Shown here: positions 1 to 10,515 of the stretch, piece after piece
How positions within the stretch are numbered: the first letter of the stretch is position 1
Layout: the number at the start of each line of letters is the position of its first letter
Source of the DNA: Mimachlamys varia
Lineage: Eukaryota > Mollusca > Bivalvia > Pectinida > Pectinidae
DNA length: 64,000 nt
Assembly: GCA_947623455.1 (NCBI GenBank)
Contig: OX392545.1
Location: forward strand, 26,115,001 to 26,179,000
Reading direction: 5' to 3'
Position numbers and translations under genes: made by a program
The notes under the pieces: model-generated
Told to the model about the DNA's origin: nothing
Databases searched by the model: none
What the model saw: only the letters and a program-made list of their open reading frames with translations

Positions 1-250
1 AAATTTGATGAGTGCAGCGAGAAGGACCTTGAGTTCGAGCCGGAGCCAGAGCCGCGCACGAACTCACGATGTCCAGATGGAGGCTGGGGATGGGTGATTG
101 TGTTTGCCTCGTTTATGTGCAATGTGATTGTTGACGGTATTTGTTTCACGTTCGGACAGTTTGTCCAAGACATTATAAGCTATTACGATGCTGGACATTG
201 GAAAGCGACCCTTGTGGGGTCTTTATTGGTGGGATGTTATCTATTGGCTG
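1..250 (+). CDS. MCT-like gene, first visible exon (N-tail, TM1, start of TM2)
   Basis: Reads in frame 1 from the first base. It encodes an acidic tail rich in Glu-Pro, the PDGGWGW signature, TM1, and TM2 up to LLA plus the first base of a Gly codon. The donor is GTAGGT at 251. The left boundary is the window edge, so the real exon may start earlier. Confidence 0.92.
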
Positions 251-3200
251 GTAGGTACCTTTCTGTGTGGCTCTCATAGTCAACATTTCACTCACTTTGT
301 AGATATGTCAGTATTCTCACAGTGTGCTAAAGTAATGATAGATCGATAGACCGAGGCCACAGGAAAACCTGTCGGTCTATGCAAATTGCTATTACAGTAG
401 ACCTGATGTCTAAGCAATTTAATTGCTCATGAATGTCGAAAAGTATCAAAACTGTTTAAATAAATCATATCAGTTGCATTTCTCTAGCATAATGTTAATT
501 TCCTGGTTCGTTTTGCTGCATTGGTCGTTGCAAATAAATTCTTGTTCACACATCGGTTGAAGAAGGGGAGATCACTCTGTTTAAGCGGTTCAATGACACT
601 GATGGAAAAATTCAGTTTACAGAAATTATGTTGGGTCTAAGCAATTTGAAATGTCCATAGACCTATTGTCTATGGGACTTCATGAATTACTTTCGCACAC
701 TGTTCTTATATACCTATATCCGTTATCATTGCTATGGAATTTATACAGCAATATCTTGCATAAATGGAAAGGGAACACAATTTCATTTTATGGAAATTTT
801 AAGCAATTATAATTTATTTATTCATTGAAATCAGATATATCTGAATATCAACAACTAGTAGAAATTCTGTTGCAGTTAAGAGTATAAATTATTCATCAGT
901 TTAATGGCATATTTAAGGGGAAAGGAATTGTTCATTAAGTATATATGTCAACAAATTTAAACGCAACGCAACAATTAATTTAATTTAAAACCATTTAATA
1001 CGTTTCATAAAACATCAAGATTTGCACATTGTTACATTTGCATTCGCAGGTCCGATCGGAGGTGCCCTGGCCAACAGATTTGGGTGCCGTAAGGTGACAA
1101 TATTTGGCGCAATTCTGGCATGTGTTGGATTTCTCATCAGTATGTCGGCACCCTCGATAGAGATCCTTGTTCTAACTTACGGCATTATTGCCGGTAAGTA
1201 GCCAATCAGATTTCTGTCGGAAGTTATCCAAAAAAATATATTAAATATTAGAAATTTTGAGAGAATAATGAACAAAAAATGTCAAATGTTGATGATTTTG
1301 ATTAACTTTTGTATCTTAGGAACCAAAGAAAATGATTTTAATGGTCAACATTTTTTTTTTCAAAGATAGATTGAGAAAATCAGTTTTTGAGATACATACT
1401 GACACAAGATTTTGTTCTGTTCAGCATATTTGTAGTGAAAAAAATCAACATTTACTTAAGATTTTTATTTGTAATGACCTTGACTTTGCAGGTGTGGGTC
1501 TGGGATTGATCTATTTACCGGCCATTGTAATCATTGGGTATTGGTTCGAACGCAAGCGGGCATTTGCAACTGGTATTGCACTGTGTGGGTCTGGGATCGG
1601 CACATTAATCTTCGCTCCCCTGAACAAATACCTCCGTGAGGAATACCACTGGAAACAGTGTACAATGATTGTGGCGGGGATCGTTCTACAGTGTGTCGTT
1701 TGTGGGGCTCTGTTCCGTCCACTGGAGCGCCCGACCGTGAAACGCATGAAGCGTGGCGTTGTACAAAGAGGTTCCATCATGAAGGCCCTAATTTTAGAGA
1801 AAGAACGACAGCGAACCATAAGTAATGGATCGCTGGACAATTGCATTATCACGAAAGACAATAGACTTATTAAGATAGATAAGATCGACTTACGGAACAA
1901 AAGTTCCTCGTATATCAACAGACTCAAGGAACACCTAGGTTATAGTTCGCGCAGTTTGCTGCGGAGTAAAAACAGTTTAATAATTCATGGGAATGGTGTT
2001 TTGAATGGAAGTGTAAACGGAAGTGCTTGTTCCACGCCCCAAAGACAAGGAAGCTTTGTTTCAACGCCCCCAGCACTCGTTATGTCATCCCCGGAAACGC
2101 CGTCGACAGAGGAACCTAAAAAAGCTTCCCCTCAAAAACGACGTAAAAGAGATTATGAACGACGTTTGGAAAGGCGCGATAGCGGGTGTGGGAGTCTGGA
2201 GTCTCCGAAAGCTCGCAGCTACGATGCACTGCCGCAGGAGGACCCCTGGGAAAAGTTATCGCAGGAGGGCTCTTTGAATATTAAGAGCTTGAGCTCAAAC
2301 ACACTTAACAGCCAAGACAATGTTAGTCCTACAACCACAAACGGCAAGATGAATGGAAGTTTTTACAACGTTGCCGACAGTAACGGCAACTCTCGATCTC
2401 AATCTAACAATCATCTTTTGCCACCCCAATGCATTATGGGATCATCTGTGATGACTGTCCCTCCTCAGTATAGTGCTAGCGTGCAGACGATCGAGAATTA
2501 CGACGATAGAGACATCCCTGTTTGGATTCAGAGTTTGAGTACAATGTTCGATCTTTCGCTGTTGAAGGAAAAGGCTTTTGTACTATACGCAATAACAAGT
2601 TTCCTCAACATGCTCGGTAAGTACCATAAATTATATTGTGCATTAATGTCAAACAAAGAGTAAGGATGTACTACCAAAGTATAAAATTTATGGGAAATTG
2701 ACATAAAATGGTAAACAAAAAATCAACCACAATGAAGAAAATGTAAGAACTTTCAATGTAAAAATTTTAATTTTGGAGAGTAAACATATGTAAAATATTT
2801 TTTAGGTTTGCATCATATTTGATGATAATTCCACTATGACACTCCTCTCCCTAAAGTCACAGTTCAGCCAAGGTTGCAAAACCAATGACAGGCCAAATTC
2901 AGAATTGTTGGGATAAATGAGTTAGTGGTATTCTAGAGTATGTTCTTCTTTCATTCCAGGGTTCTTCATTCCTTATTTTTTCTTGCCGGAGAAAGTCCGC
3001 AACATGCCGAAGGAAGACAGCTCAACACCAGACCCGGAATCATTCGTCCTGGCTGTGATCGGCCTGTCAAACACGCTTGGCCGAGTTCTGGCCGGCTGGA
3101 TCGCGGACAGACCTTGGGCGAATTCAGTTCTGATCAACAACATGAGTCTGATTCTGGCCGGTGTTATTACGATCTTGTGTCCATTCTGTACGACATACTC

Positions 3201-5069
3201 CCTGATGATCCTGTTTTCTTGTGGATTTGGTCTTACAACAGGTAAGATATTAAGGCATAATCAACTCATTCACCCCTGAAGAAACATTTGATCTCTTCCA
3301 GTTCATTGGTTGGAATAGCTCATTATGAATTTTCAGGGGTTCCATGAAGTATTATCTGGGTCAATCTTTGTTGTGAAACTGAATTATAAAATGCTATTGA
3401 TGGAAGAATTTATGTTACGATAAAACCAACCATTTTATTGCTGAAGTTTTGTTCTGTTCCTACCTGCATGCCAAACATTAAAACTCTCTCAAGTTAAAAG
3501 ATTGAAAAGTTTATAAGGGGATGAATAAGTTACTGAATTCCTCAGGAATTGCGTTGAAGCTGTACCTTTATCTTTTTCAAGCATAGAAACTGAAAAGAAC
3601 GTCACTTATTTTCAGGATTCCCATTTAAACTGTACAGAAGGAAAAAAAACCTATTTATAAAATGTCCAGCATGAATACTGATCCTTCATGATGTTTCTGA
3701 TATTTAGTTTCTCCTTTCATGTCTATATGTCTATGTATATTTTATTATTATTTTTTATTATATTTTTATTATATTCTATTATTTTATTATCCCTAGCTTT
3801 CATCGATATTAACTGTCACACTGCTTTTCCGTGCAATAACTGCAACAAATATTACCAGATTTTCATGAAACTTGGTTACAAGATAAAATGCCTAAAGGGC
3901 TCAGCCACTTTTGAATGGCACCTTTGACAGATGTTATTTGGTGGAGTTATGGCCCTTTGATTAATGAAAAGTTTCATTTTTAATACGATTATCCTATTTT
4001 CTTGAAAATTGGTTATCAGGTTAATGCTGAAGGGCTCGGCTAAGTTCAATCACCACATTTTGCAGAATTTATTTGGCAGAGTTCTGGCCCCTTTAATTAA
4101 TGTTTCCTTGCGATCACGGCAACAATTAATTCATGAAAATGGCAAAAGATTTATACCTTCAATATGATTACCTGTTACGAAATGGGGAAAGCTTGTCTAA
4201 ATATATTTTCCTGTTTTCTGTTGACAGCTGCCTTCCTGTCGCTCCGTTCCATTGTACTCGTGGACTTGATTGGCCTGGAGAGACTTACCAGTTCGTTTGG
4301 ACTTCTAATCCTGTTTCAAGGAGTCGCCTCCATCTTAGGGTCACCACTAGCAGGTGTGTATCTGGATCAGAATGGATGACCTCCCTTGATTGTGGTAGAA
4401 AATCAACTGCACTTTTCTTCAAATTTTTCATTTCTTCAGCATTTAAAAAATAAGGGAAATTTGAGAATTCAACATTGCAAAAAATATGAAAAGATTGAAA
4501 GTGAATAACTCAAGTTACAGTCGAACCTCATTAAGTTGAATTTGTATAACTCAAACTTGGAAGACCCTGTTTTTAGCTGAACTCGTATAACTCAAACTTC
4601 GAAGACCCTGTTTATGCCAAGTATTGTATTGGTCCTGGCAAGACATCTTCACACCATGTATTCAAACTCACCTATTTCAAATACCCTGATAACTCGTTTT
4701 TTTCCCGTTAACTTAGAGATAACGAGGTTTAACTACTTACTTGTATGGTAAAATTTCGATTTTTGAGACTGTAAATGAATTCCCGCATTTGTAATCTTAC
4801 ATAATGCTAAATGACTGAGGTTGAATTTAATATGTTACCTTTATTTTATCATAGGCTGGCTCATGGATGCTACAAACCATATTGACTCCGTGTTCTACAT
4901 GTCGGGAGGTCTGCTCGCGTTGGCTGGAATTCTGGGATACCCATTGATGCGAATGAAACATCGCCCACTGGAACTACCTCCACCCCAGGACGACCCAGAG
5001 CAGTACGGAGATGTTTCCCCGGCTCAGATTGAGTATGTTAAGCTTGGGCAAAAAGAAACGGCGATGTGA
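1..5069 (+). CDS. SLC16 / monocarboxylate transporter-like gene, six exons, 5' partial
   Basis: Joined exons 1-250, 1050-1193, 1492-2616, 2960-3241, 4228-4353 and 4855-5069 give 713 residues and a TGA stop. The family moves monocarboxylates, thyroid hormone or aromatic amino acids across the plasma membrane by major-facilitator alternating access; the substrate here cannot be assigned. Visible family marks: the TM1 signature PDGGWGW at residues 25-31, the TM5-side block YWFERKRAFATGIALCGSGIG, and IGLSNTLGRVLAGWIADR in TM8. Twelve hydrophobic segments can be placed. The TM6-TM7 loop is about 265 residues (roughly 209-475) against a few tens in MCT1-type proteins, which suits the long-loop orphan-type or invertebrate members. 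All five introns are GT-AG and phase 1. The start codon lies left of the window; the visible N-terminus is acidic. I see no frameshift or internal stop. Confidence 0.93.
1050..1193 (+). CDS. MCT-like gene, exon encoding TM2-TM4 start
   Basis: The acceptor is a pyrimidine-rich run ending TCGCAG at 1049, and the donor is GTAAGT at 1194. The 144 bases are phase 1 on both sides and encode PIGGALANRFGCRK, TM3, and the beginning of TM4. The GGALANRFGCRKVT block resembles the TM2-TM3 loop common in major-facilitator carriers. It is too short to show as a long open frame and was found by walking splice sites. Confidence 0.92.
1492..2616 (+). CDS. MCT-like gene, large exon: TM4-TM6, long cytosolic loop, TM7 start
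   Basis: The acceptor is TTTGCAG ending at 1491, and the donor is GTAAGT at 2617. The exon has 1125 bases, phase 1 to phase 1. It encodes TM4-TM6, then a loop rich in Ser, Asn, Arg and Lys with a basic stretch KASPQKRRKRDYERRLERR followed by DSGCGS, and then the beginning of TM7 (KEKAFVLYAITSFLNMLG). The loop is predicted disordered by composition. In-frame sequence upstream of 1492 is intron that happens to stay open. Confidence 0.93.
2960..3241 (+). CDS. MCT-like gene, exon encoding TM7-TM10 start
   Basis: The acceptor is CATTCCAG ending at 2959, and the donor is GTAAGA at 3242. The 282 bases, phase 1 to phase 1, encode the end of TM7 (FFIPYFFLPEKV), TM8 with the conserved SNTLGR and ADR residues, TM9, and the start of TM10 ending FGLTTG. 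Confidence 0.93.
3261..3341 (+). mobile_element. Foldback MITE family A, copy 1
   Basis: The left end ACTCATTCACCCCTGAA pairs with a right end TTTTCAGGGGT around a central TTGGTTGGAATAGCTCATTATG. It lies in the intron after the 282-base exon, just beyond its donor. The right arm is truncated. Confidence 0.6.
3820..4110 (+). repeat. Two diverged ~145-bp repeat units inside MCT-like intron
   Basis: Two consecutive blocks share the order: TTGGTTA, AAGGGCTC, TTTGGYRGAGTT, TGGCCC and TTTxATTAATG. The second block starts near 3970. This looks like a member of a dispersed bivalve repeat whose unit carries a 'gagttatggccc' core; identification is from memory. Confidence 0.5.
4228..4353 (+). CDS. MCT-like gene, exon encoding TM10-TM11
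   Basis: The acceptor is GTTGACAG ending at 4227, and the donor is GTGTGT at 4354. The 126 bases, phase 1 to phase 1, read AAFLSLRSIVLVDLIGLERL, then a TM11 stretch ending SILGSPLAG. The IGLERLTSSFGLL segment is typical of SLC16 carriers. Confidence 0.92.
4855..5069 (+). CDS. MCT-like gene, last exon (TM12 and C-tail, stop)
   Basis: The acceptor is TATCATAG ending at 4854. It encodes GWLMDATNHIDSVFYMSGG, then TM12 and a polar C-tail of about 40 residues ending KLGQKETAM with stop TGA at 5067-5069. GW[L/I]xDxT following TM11 is the usual SLC16 arrangement. Confidence 0.93.
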
Positions 5070-6231
5070 TTGTGTTGTATGTTTTTGCCACCAGGTGGCG
5101 TTATTGACTGCGGATTGCTTGTGTGTAGGAATGTCGGAGAACGTAAGATGACGACAAAAACTAGTCTACGGATTTTGTTGATTCTGTGGGTGCATGTACT
5201 AGTTTTACTGACCAATACTTACTCAAAATATATGATCATCAGGGAAACAAGAAAATGTTTGTTTACAAAGGACAACGGGGACTTGAAAATGCCAGATGAT
5301 TATGAAGTTGTTGGCCTCTTCCATGGAAACATGGCAGAATGAGAGAAAAGACAAACTTATTTAGTCAAATATATTTCTGTGGAAAATTGTTTACTTGAAA
5401 ACTGTAAGATAAAATCTGAACCTTCATTCAAGTATTAGTGACCATGGTGAACGATTTGGTATATTTTAATACCAAGGTGTGGAATATTATCGGTAAAATA
5501 ATGAACAACCTTGTGTCTAACGACGCATGTTTGTGACTTTATGTTTGTATAACTTTTTGTGTTAAATAGGGCTGTAATTTTGTGACGTTCTTTAATATGT
5601 GACCTTGGTACAAGGTCAAGCCATATAAGGGCATGTGCCGGAATGGTTTTGGAAAAAAAACGTGAAGACTTACCATGTGATCATGGTTATAAATAGACTA
5701 GAGTCACTCTATATATATATATATGTATATGTGTGTGTACATATTTGATGAATGGATGAACTTTGACCTCTTTACCTCTCAATGAAGATCAAAAGTGGGC
5801 AAGCTGTGGGATCTCTGTGTTGAAGTAATGATGTATGTTGAGCAAGAGAAATATGTGCGATTGTTCGGCGGATGATATCGAGATGCATAACTGATATATA
5901 GTAGAGGTTTCAACAGATCGACTTCTTCAAAGTTGAAATGTTATTGTGTTGCCTCTGAATTTTAGGGTCAAAGGTTAAATATGCTTACGGCAGGGAATTT
6001 TTTTTTTCATTCGTCTGGTGCTGCTTAACTTGGGTCGAGGGTCAAAGGTCAAGATTCATTGTGTATTGGAATGAAAATTAAATGTGATGTTTGGCATTAT
6101 CTGACCAAAGGTCAAGGTGACCAGTGATTGGAAAGATTTTAGTGTGAGAAGGATGTCAGAACTTTTTACTTCTAGACCTGAAAAATGTCCCGCGTTTTTG
6201 GGTTCCTTGGTTTGTCATCAAGATTCATTCA

Positions 6232-6312
6232 CGTTACATCACCCTTGATATTTATAATAAACTATTCCAAAATTTAAATTGGAAGAGTTCAAATGTGTAT
6301 TCAAGGGTGATC
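6232..6312 (+). mobile_element. Foldback MITE family A, copy 2
   Basis: Carries the internal block AATAAACTATTCCAAAATTT then GGAAGAGTTCAAATGTGTAT, with ends CACCCTTGA and TCAAGGGTG. It is immediately followed by copy 3. Confidence 0.6.
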
Positions 6313-6335
6313 AAGTTCAAAATATCTCCTTTTTA

Positions 6336-6422
6336 TCCATTCACCCCTTAAGTCAAATTTGAACCTTTCCAAATCAAAGTCTGGTTTAGTCCACTTTGAA
6401 AATGTAGGGTTGAATGAATTAA
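6336..6422 (-). mobile_element. Foldback MITE family A, copy 3
   Basis: Begins CATTCACCCCTTAAGTCAAA and ends GTAGGGTTGAATGAATTAAA. The internal order TTTGAACC, TTTCCAAATCAAAG is the reverse orientation of copies 1 and 2. It lies only about 25 bases from copy 2. Confidence 0.6.
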
Positions 6423-8404
6423 ACCAATTTTTTTAGCTTGAAAGATTTCCCTATTTTTTGTTTCATTGAGTGAATTTAAAGAGTTTCTTTTCTCGTTAAA
6501 CATCATTCAGTTAAAAAAAAATGGAGGAAACATTGAGTTAATTAAAGATACTGCTTTGAGAGACTGGACAGAAATTATTTTCTGTTGAATTAGCTGAGTG
6601 TAGTTTTGAATAGTGCTATAGAACTAGATTGATATTAATTATTAGTGCTTTATGAAAAGAAAATTTCATAATATCTTAGAAGAAATTTATCAAAAAGTAT
6701 TTGATAGGAATTCATGATCAGCATTGTTTTAAAAAGTTTCGCCGGTTATTTCCATAGAAACATTTTCATGTGCACGATTCTGACCTTCTTGCAAATTGTA
6801 ACTTTTCCCTTTGGGAGGAATTGATTCTTTCTTCTCTTAGAAGGACAAAAACATTCAAATTTTTAAAAAGTTTTACTTAATAAATCATGGGTCTCGAATG
6901 TAATTGCAGAACAAAATCCTTTTTTCTCTGATCATGCTGTAAAATTATCAAATATTAAAATGTTGTTTGTTTAGGGTTTTTGATATATTCTGTATATTTG
7001 TTGTACATCAGAGGCTATCGTGTTCCTTTTGTAATTGATGTCCTTTGAAGTTCAAGATTTGAAGGATTTTTGAAGGTCAGGGTAATGAAAGCTTTTAGCA
7101 CATACTGCAGTGCCTTTTTAAGATGTGAACGTGCGTCTGTGGATCGCTAGTCATCACTGTGGCATAGAAGAGATGTTTGGAGAAAAGAATGTGTTTTTGT
7201 CAAAACAATGTGGTGAAAAACAGCATTTGTTGAGTTGCCTGGGACATGGTCTTTTGAAGTGATTCATTCAAAGTGATCAGAATGTTTTCAGAAATGAACA
7301 AAAAGTCTTTCATGGCTGCAAAATGATTGGAAAGTGTCTGATTAAGGGGGTATGCTACACCTTACCCTTACTTGTATCTTTTTTGTGTGAAGAGTTCCAA
7401 GACTGGAAATGATTTCGTTATGAAAGTTAATTTTTCTCAAATTTTGATGGCAATAATGTCCTTCATGCTATTAAGAAACTTTTTCAAGGGAGATAACTTT
7501 TCAAATAAGTCATTCAACTTCTTTCAATATTTTGTAACACTTTGAAAACCTTTTTTCAGACATTTTCCCCATTTCTTTAATGACTTGCAAACATTTCTCA
7601 TGAGTGTTTCTCCTCGTATGCAGTGCAGGATGGTCCAGAAGTTATGTCGGGTATCAAAAAGAAACGGAACACTGGCTCTTTATGGAAATGACCTTTTGTG
7701 TATGTGTGTGTTTGTGTGTGTATGTATGTGAAGTGTAGTTAACTTGTGGTGGTACAGTCTGTTAAAAGTCTGTACAGTTATAAAATTACCTTATATAGAT
7801 ATATATATATCTTTTAAAAAGTCTATAACAATATATCATGTACTTAGTATACTATTGAATTCTACTGTTATTCAATTTAGTGAAGAAAAGAAACGTCACA
7901 TGACTTCATATGTTTTGCTCATGTGGCTGACTGTATAAGGCAGTTTTACATCCTATTGACCTTGAACTTTGAAAGGTCAATGGGTGTAGGTCAAAGTCAG
8001 GGTCATTAAAAACTACACAAAGTAACTAGTATTACACAATTGAAGCAATCATGTAATTATAATAAGTTTGTACCTTTGGGAGATAAGTAAAAGGTATTGA
8101 GATTGATTTGCTGTTATGACCTTTGACCTGGGATGTGATTAGAAACTTGACCTCCTCACTTAAAGGTCAAAGGTTCCTGAGTGCAGAGAAAGATATTTTA
8201 ATTACTATAATAATAATACTTAGAGTAGTTTAACAAATTACTAGGCTATCTAGTTCAGTGTTGTTTTTTTGTATATTAAGCATGCCTAAATCATGTTGTA
8301 TTTTATTTGTATATATTTTAGTTACAACTTTGATATTACATTTAATAGAAATTTGTCACAATTTAATGGTTCAATATTCTTCTCAAGCTCAATTCAGCTC
8401 CAGC

Positions 8405-8460
8405 ATTTTATGGGGGGTGGGGGTGGGGGGGGGGGGGGGTGGGGGTTTGGGAGGGGGTGT
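8405..8460 (+). repeat. Guanine-rich tract
   Basis: A run of about 45 bases made almost only of G with a few T, including an uninterrupted run of about 14 G. It contains many possible G-quadruplex registers on the plus strand. It lies about 3.3 kb after the transporter stop codon. Confidence 0.8.
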
Positions 8461-8684
8461 CCGTCATCATTTCACTTTTGTAGAAATGGAGATAGTGTCT
8501 GTTGTGTCATGTCATGAAGACGAAAAAAAAAACCTGACAAGAAGTTGGTATCCACTATGTGCTATCACTGGGAGGAAAGTACACCAGCATACCTTGTCTC
8601 CAGAAAACATACACAGCACACTTGGGGGCACATACTTGGACGACCTTAGCTGTTCAGCAAATAAAACCAAACTGAACTTGTTCT

Positions 8685-8755
8685 CCCCTAAAATTTCAAA
8701 ATGAACTATTCCAACTTTGGGATTTGGGGAGTTCGAATGTGTCTTCATGGGTTAG
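8685..8755 (+). mobile_element. Foldback MITE family A, copy 4 (worn)
   Basis: Shares AAATGAACTATTCCAAC and GAGTTCGAATGTGTCTTCA with the family; the outer ends are degraded. Confidence 0.5.
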
Positions 8756-9984
8756 ATAGAAAATATTGAAATGATTGAATTGTGACAAAGTCCAAACTTC
8801 TTTGAAAGCTCTTTATTAATACTTCATGTTGGCTTGTAAGTATGCTAGGCTGGTGTCTGTTTAGTTTGTGATATGGATGGGAGAAACTTAGTGCTTATTG
8901 AATCTACATGTTTATTCTCCATATTTTTGCTTTGTATCTATTTTTTGTAATATTTGTTTTGTGAAGTTTTTGAATCGAAGGTCCAATGACCTTGGTATGA
9001 AAGAATTGTTTGTTTTACCCTTTAAGTGTTATTATAGGTTAGAAACTTGTTTCTGTATCGCGACACACACTATCAAAATCATTTCCATGGCCTCATGAAA
9101 ACAGTACCAAGCTTTTGTGTATAGATACAGCTTCTATATTACTCCCCTTTTATCAAAATATCGAGGAAATTGCAATTGAATGTTACTTTTTTTTGCAAGC
9201 TAAAATAGAAATGCTTTTCAAACGAAACATTTCATAAAATCATGTAAATTTTCATGTATAGGTTTTCTTTCTATCATCAGATATATCATCATCTTCATGG
9301 TTTTCCCCCCAACTCATCTTTTCTCTCTTTTCCCTCAACCCCACCTACCCTTCTGCCCCTACCTCTTCTTGAGTAATATTCACCCAATCAACCTAAATGG
9401 TCACATGTTCAATACTTTTGTCGAAACGCACAGTTTTGTTATATTGATGTATCATATGTATGTTGGCTATGTATTGTAGAATGTGTTTGACTGTTATGCT
9501 GTCTAAATGCAAGGGCCGTCTGTTTAGAGGAATTCAATAATTGCAGACAATATTGTATATTTAATTATTTATTGATGAGAAGTAATCATATTTTTGTTGG
9601 GAAAAATATTTGATGAACTTTTAAAAAAAGAAATGTTTCATACTCAAATAACATCTACATTTCCCAGCCAGAAAAACGTTTCTTTTGGGTAAAGACTTGA
9701 TGGAAATTTCTCATTTCATTGATTTATCAATAAAGTGAAAGTTCATATTTGAAGAAAAAATATGAGGATGTTTGAAGTGCTATATTAAATTAAAAAAGGT
9801 TTTCTTATGTTTGTTTAGGGAAGCATAATATATTAGACATTTTATCATTTATTGTTTTAACCTTTTAAAGTATTTAATTTTATTTAAAATGTACTTAATT
9901 ATTCCAACATGAAAGGGGTCCTTGCATGGCTTTTATGCAGCTTGAGAGACTGGTTTAGACGTTTCTAGTATGTTTGAGAAACTG

Positions 9985-10155
9985 AATATGATTGGTTGCA
10001 GTATATGTATTTTTTGATTGGTTGAATTATTAATATACCTTGAGCTATCATTGGTTAGAAACTAGTATGATGTGTATTGTGGATTCTGATTGGTTAGTAT
10101 TTCTTAATTCTGATTGGTTAGACAGGTATGTTGTAAGTGATTTGATTGGTGGAAA
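9985..10155 (-). promoter_or_regulatory. Cluster of six ATTGG (inverted CCAAT) motifs
   Basis: GATTGGTT, CATTGGTT or GATTGGTG occurs near 9991, 10015, 10049, 10088, 10112 and 10143. On the minus strand these read as CCAAT boxes, the NF-Y core. The grouping is plain to see; regulatory function is inference, and it may be a degenerate tandem repeat. Confidence 0.35.
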
Positions 10156-10440
10156 TATGTTTGTACAGTGTGAATGAGCTGAAAACAATTACAATGTAAA
10201 TCTGTAAGTTCCTTTTCTGGTGCTTGTAACTATATTGAAACACAAATTCGTCATGGGCGAGTTGTTCAAAAGTCAAGTCAGCCCTTCCAACCCCCCACGT
10301 GTAACTTCTTCGGGTAGGATCAATGACTTGGATTATTCCACTACCAGAAAGCAGGGGTCTTTCATTGTTCCGGATAATCTGAGTACGAATTCATCCCTCC
10401 CACTCACGATGGAATTTTCAGGGATGTTGACGTATTTACC

Positions 10441-10515
10441 GCTGAAATGTCATAATAAACTATTCCATCCTTTGATTCGGAAGAGCTCAAATGGGTCTTC
10501 AGGGGTGTATAAAGT
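10441..10515 (+). mobile_element. Foldback MITE family A, copy 5 (worn)
   Basis: Shares CATAATAAACTATTCCATCC, GGAAGAGCTCAAATGGGTC and TTCAGGGGTG with the family. The left end is not recognisable. Confidence 0.5.

Noticed and set aside
1511..1927. Minus-strand frame of 138 codons opposite the transporter exon
   Set aside because: It is antisense to a well-supported coding exon and has no features of its own.
4133..4453. 106-codon plus-strand frame overlapping the TM10-TM11 exon in another reading frame
   Set aside because: The correct reading is fixed by phase-1 splicing from the upstream exon and by clear SLC16 similarity.
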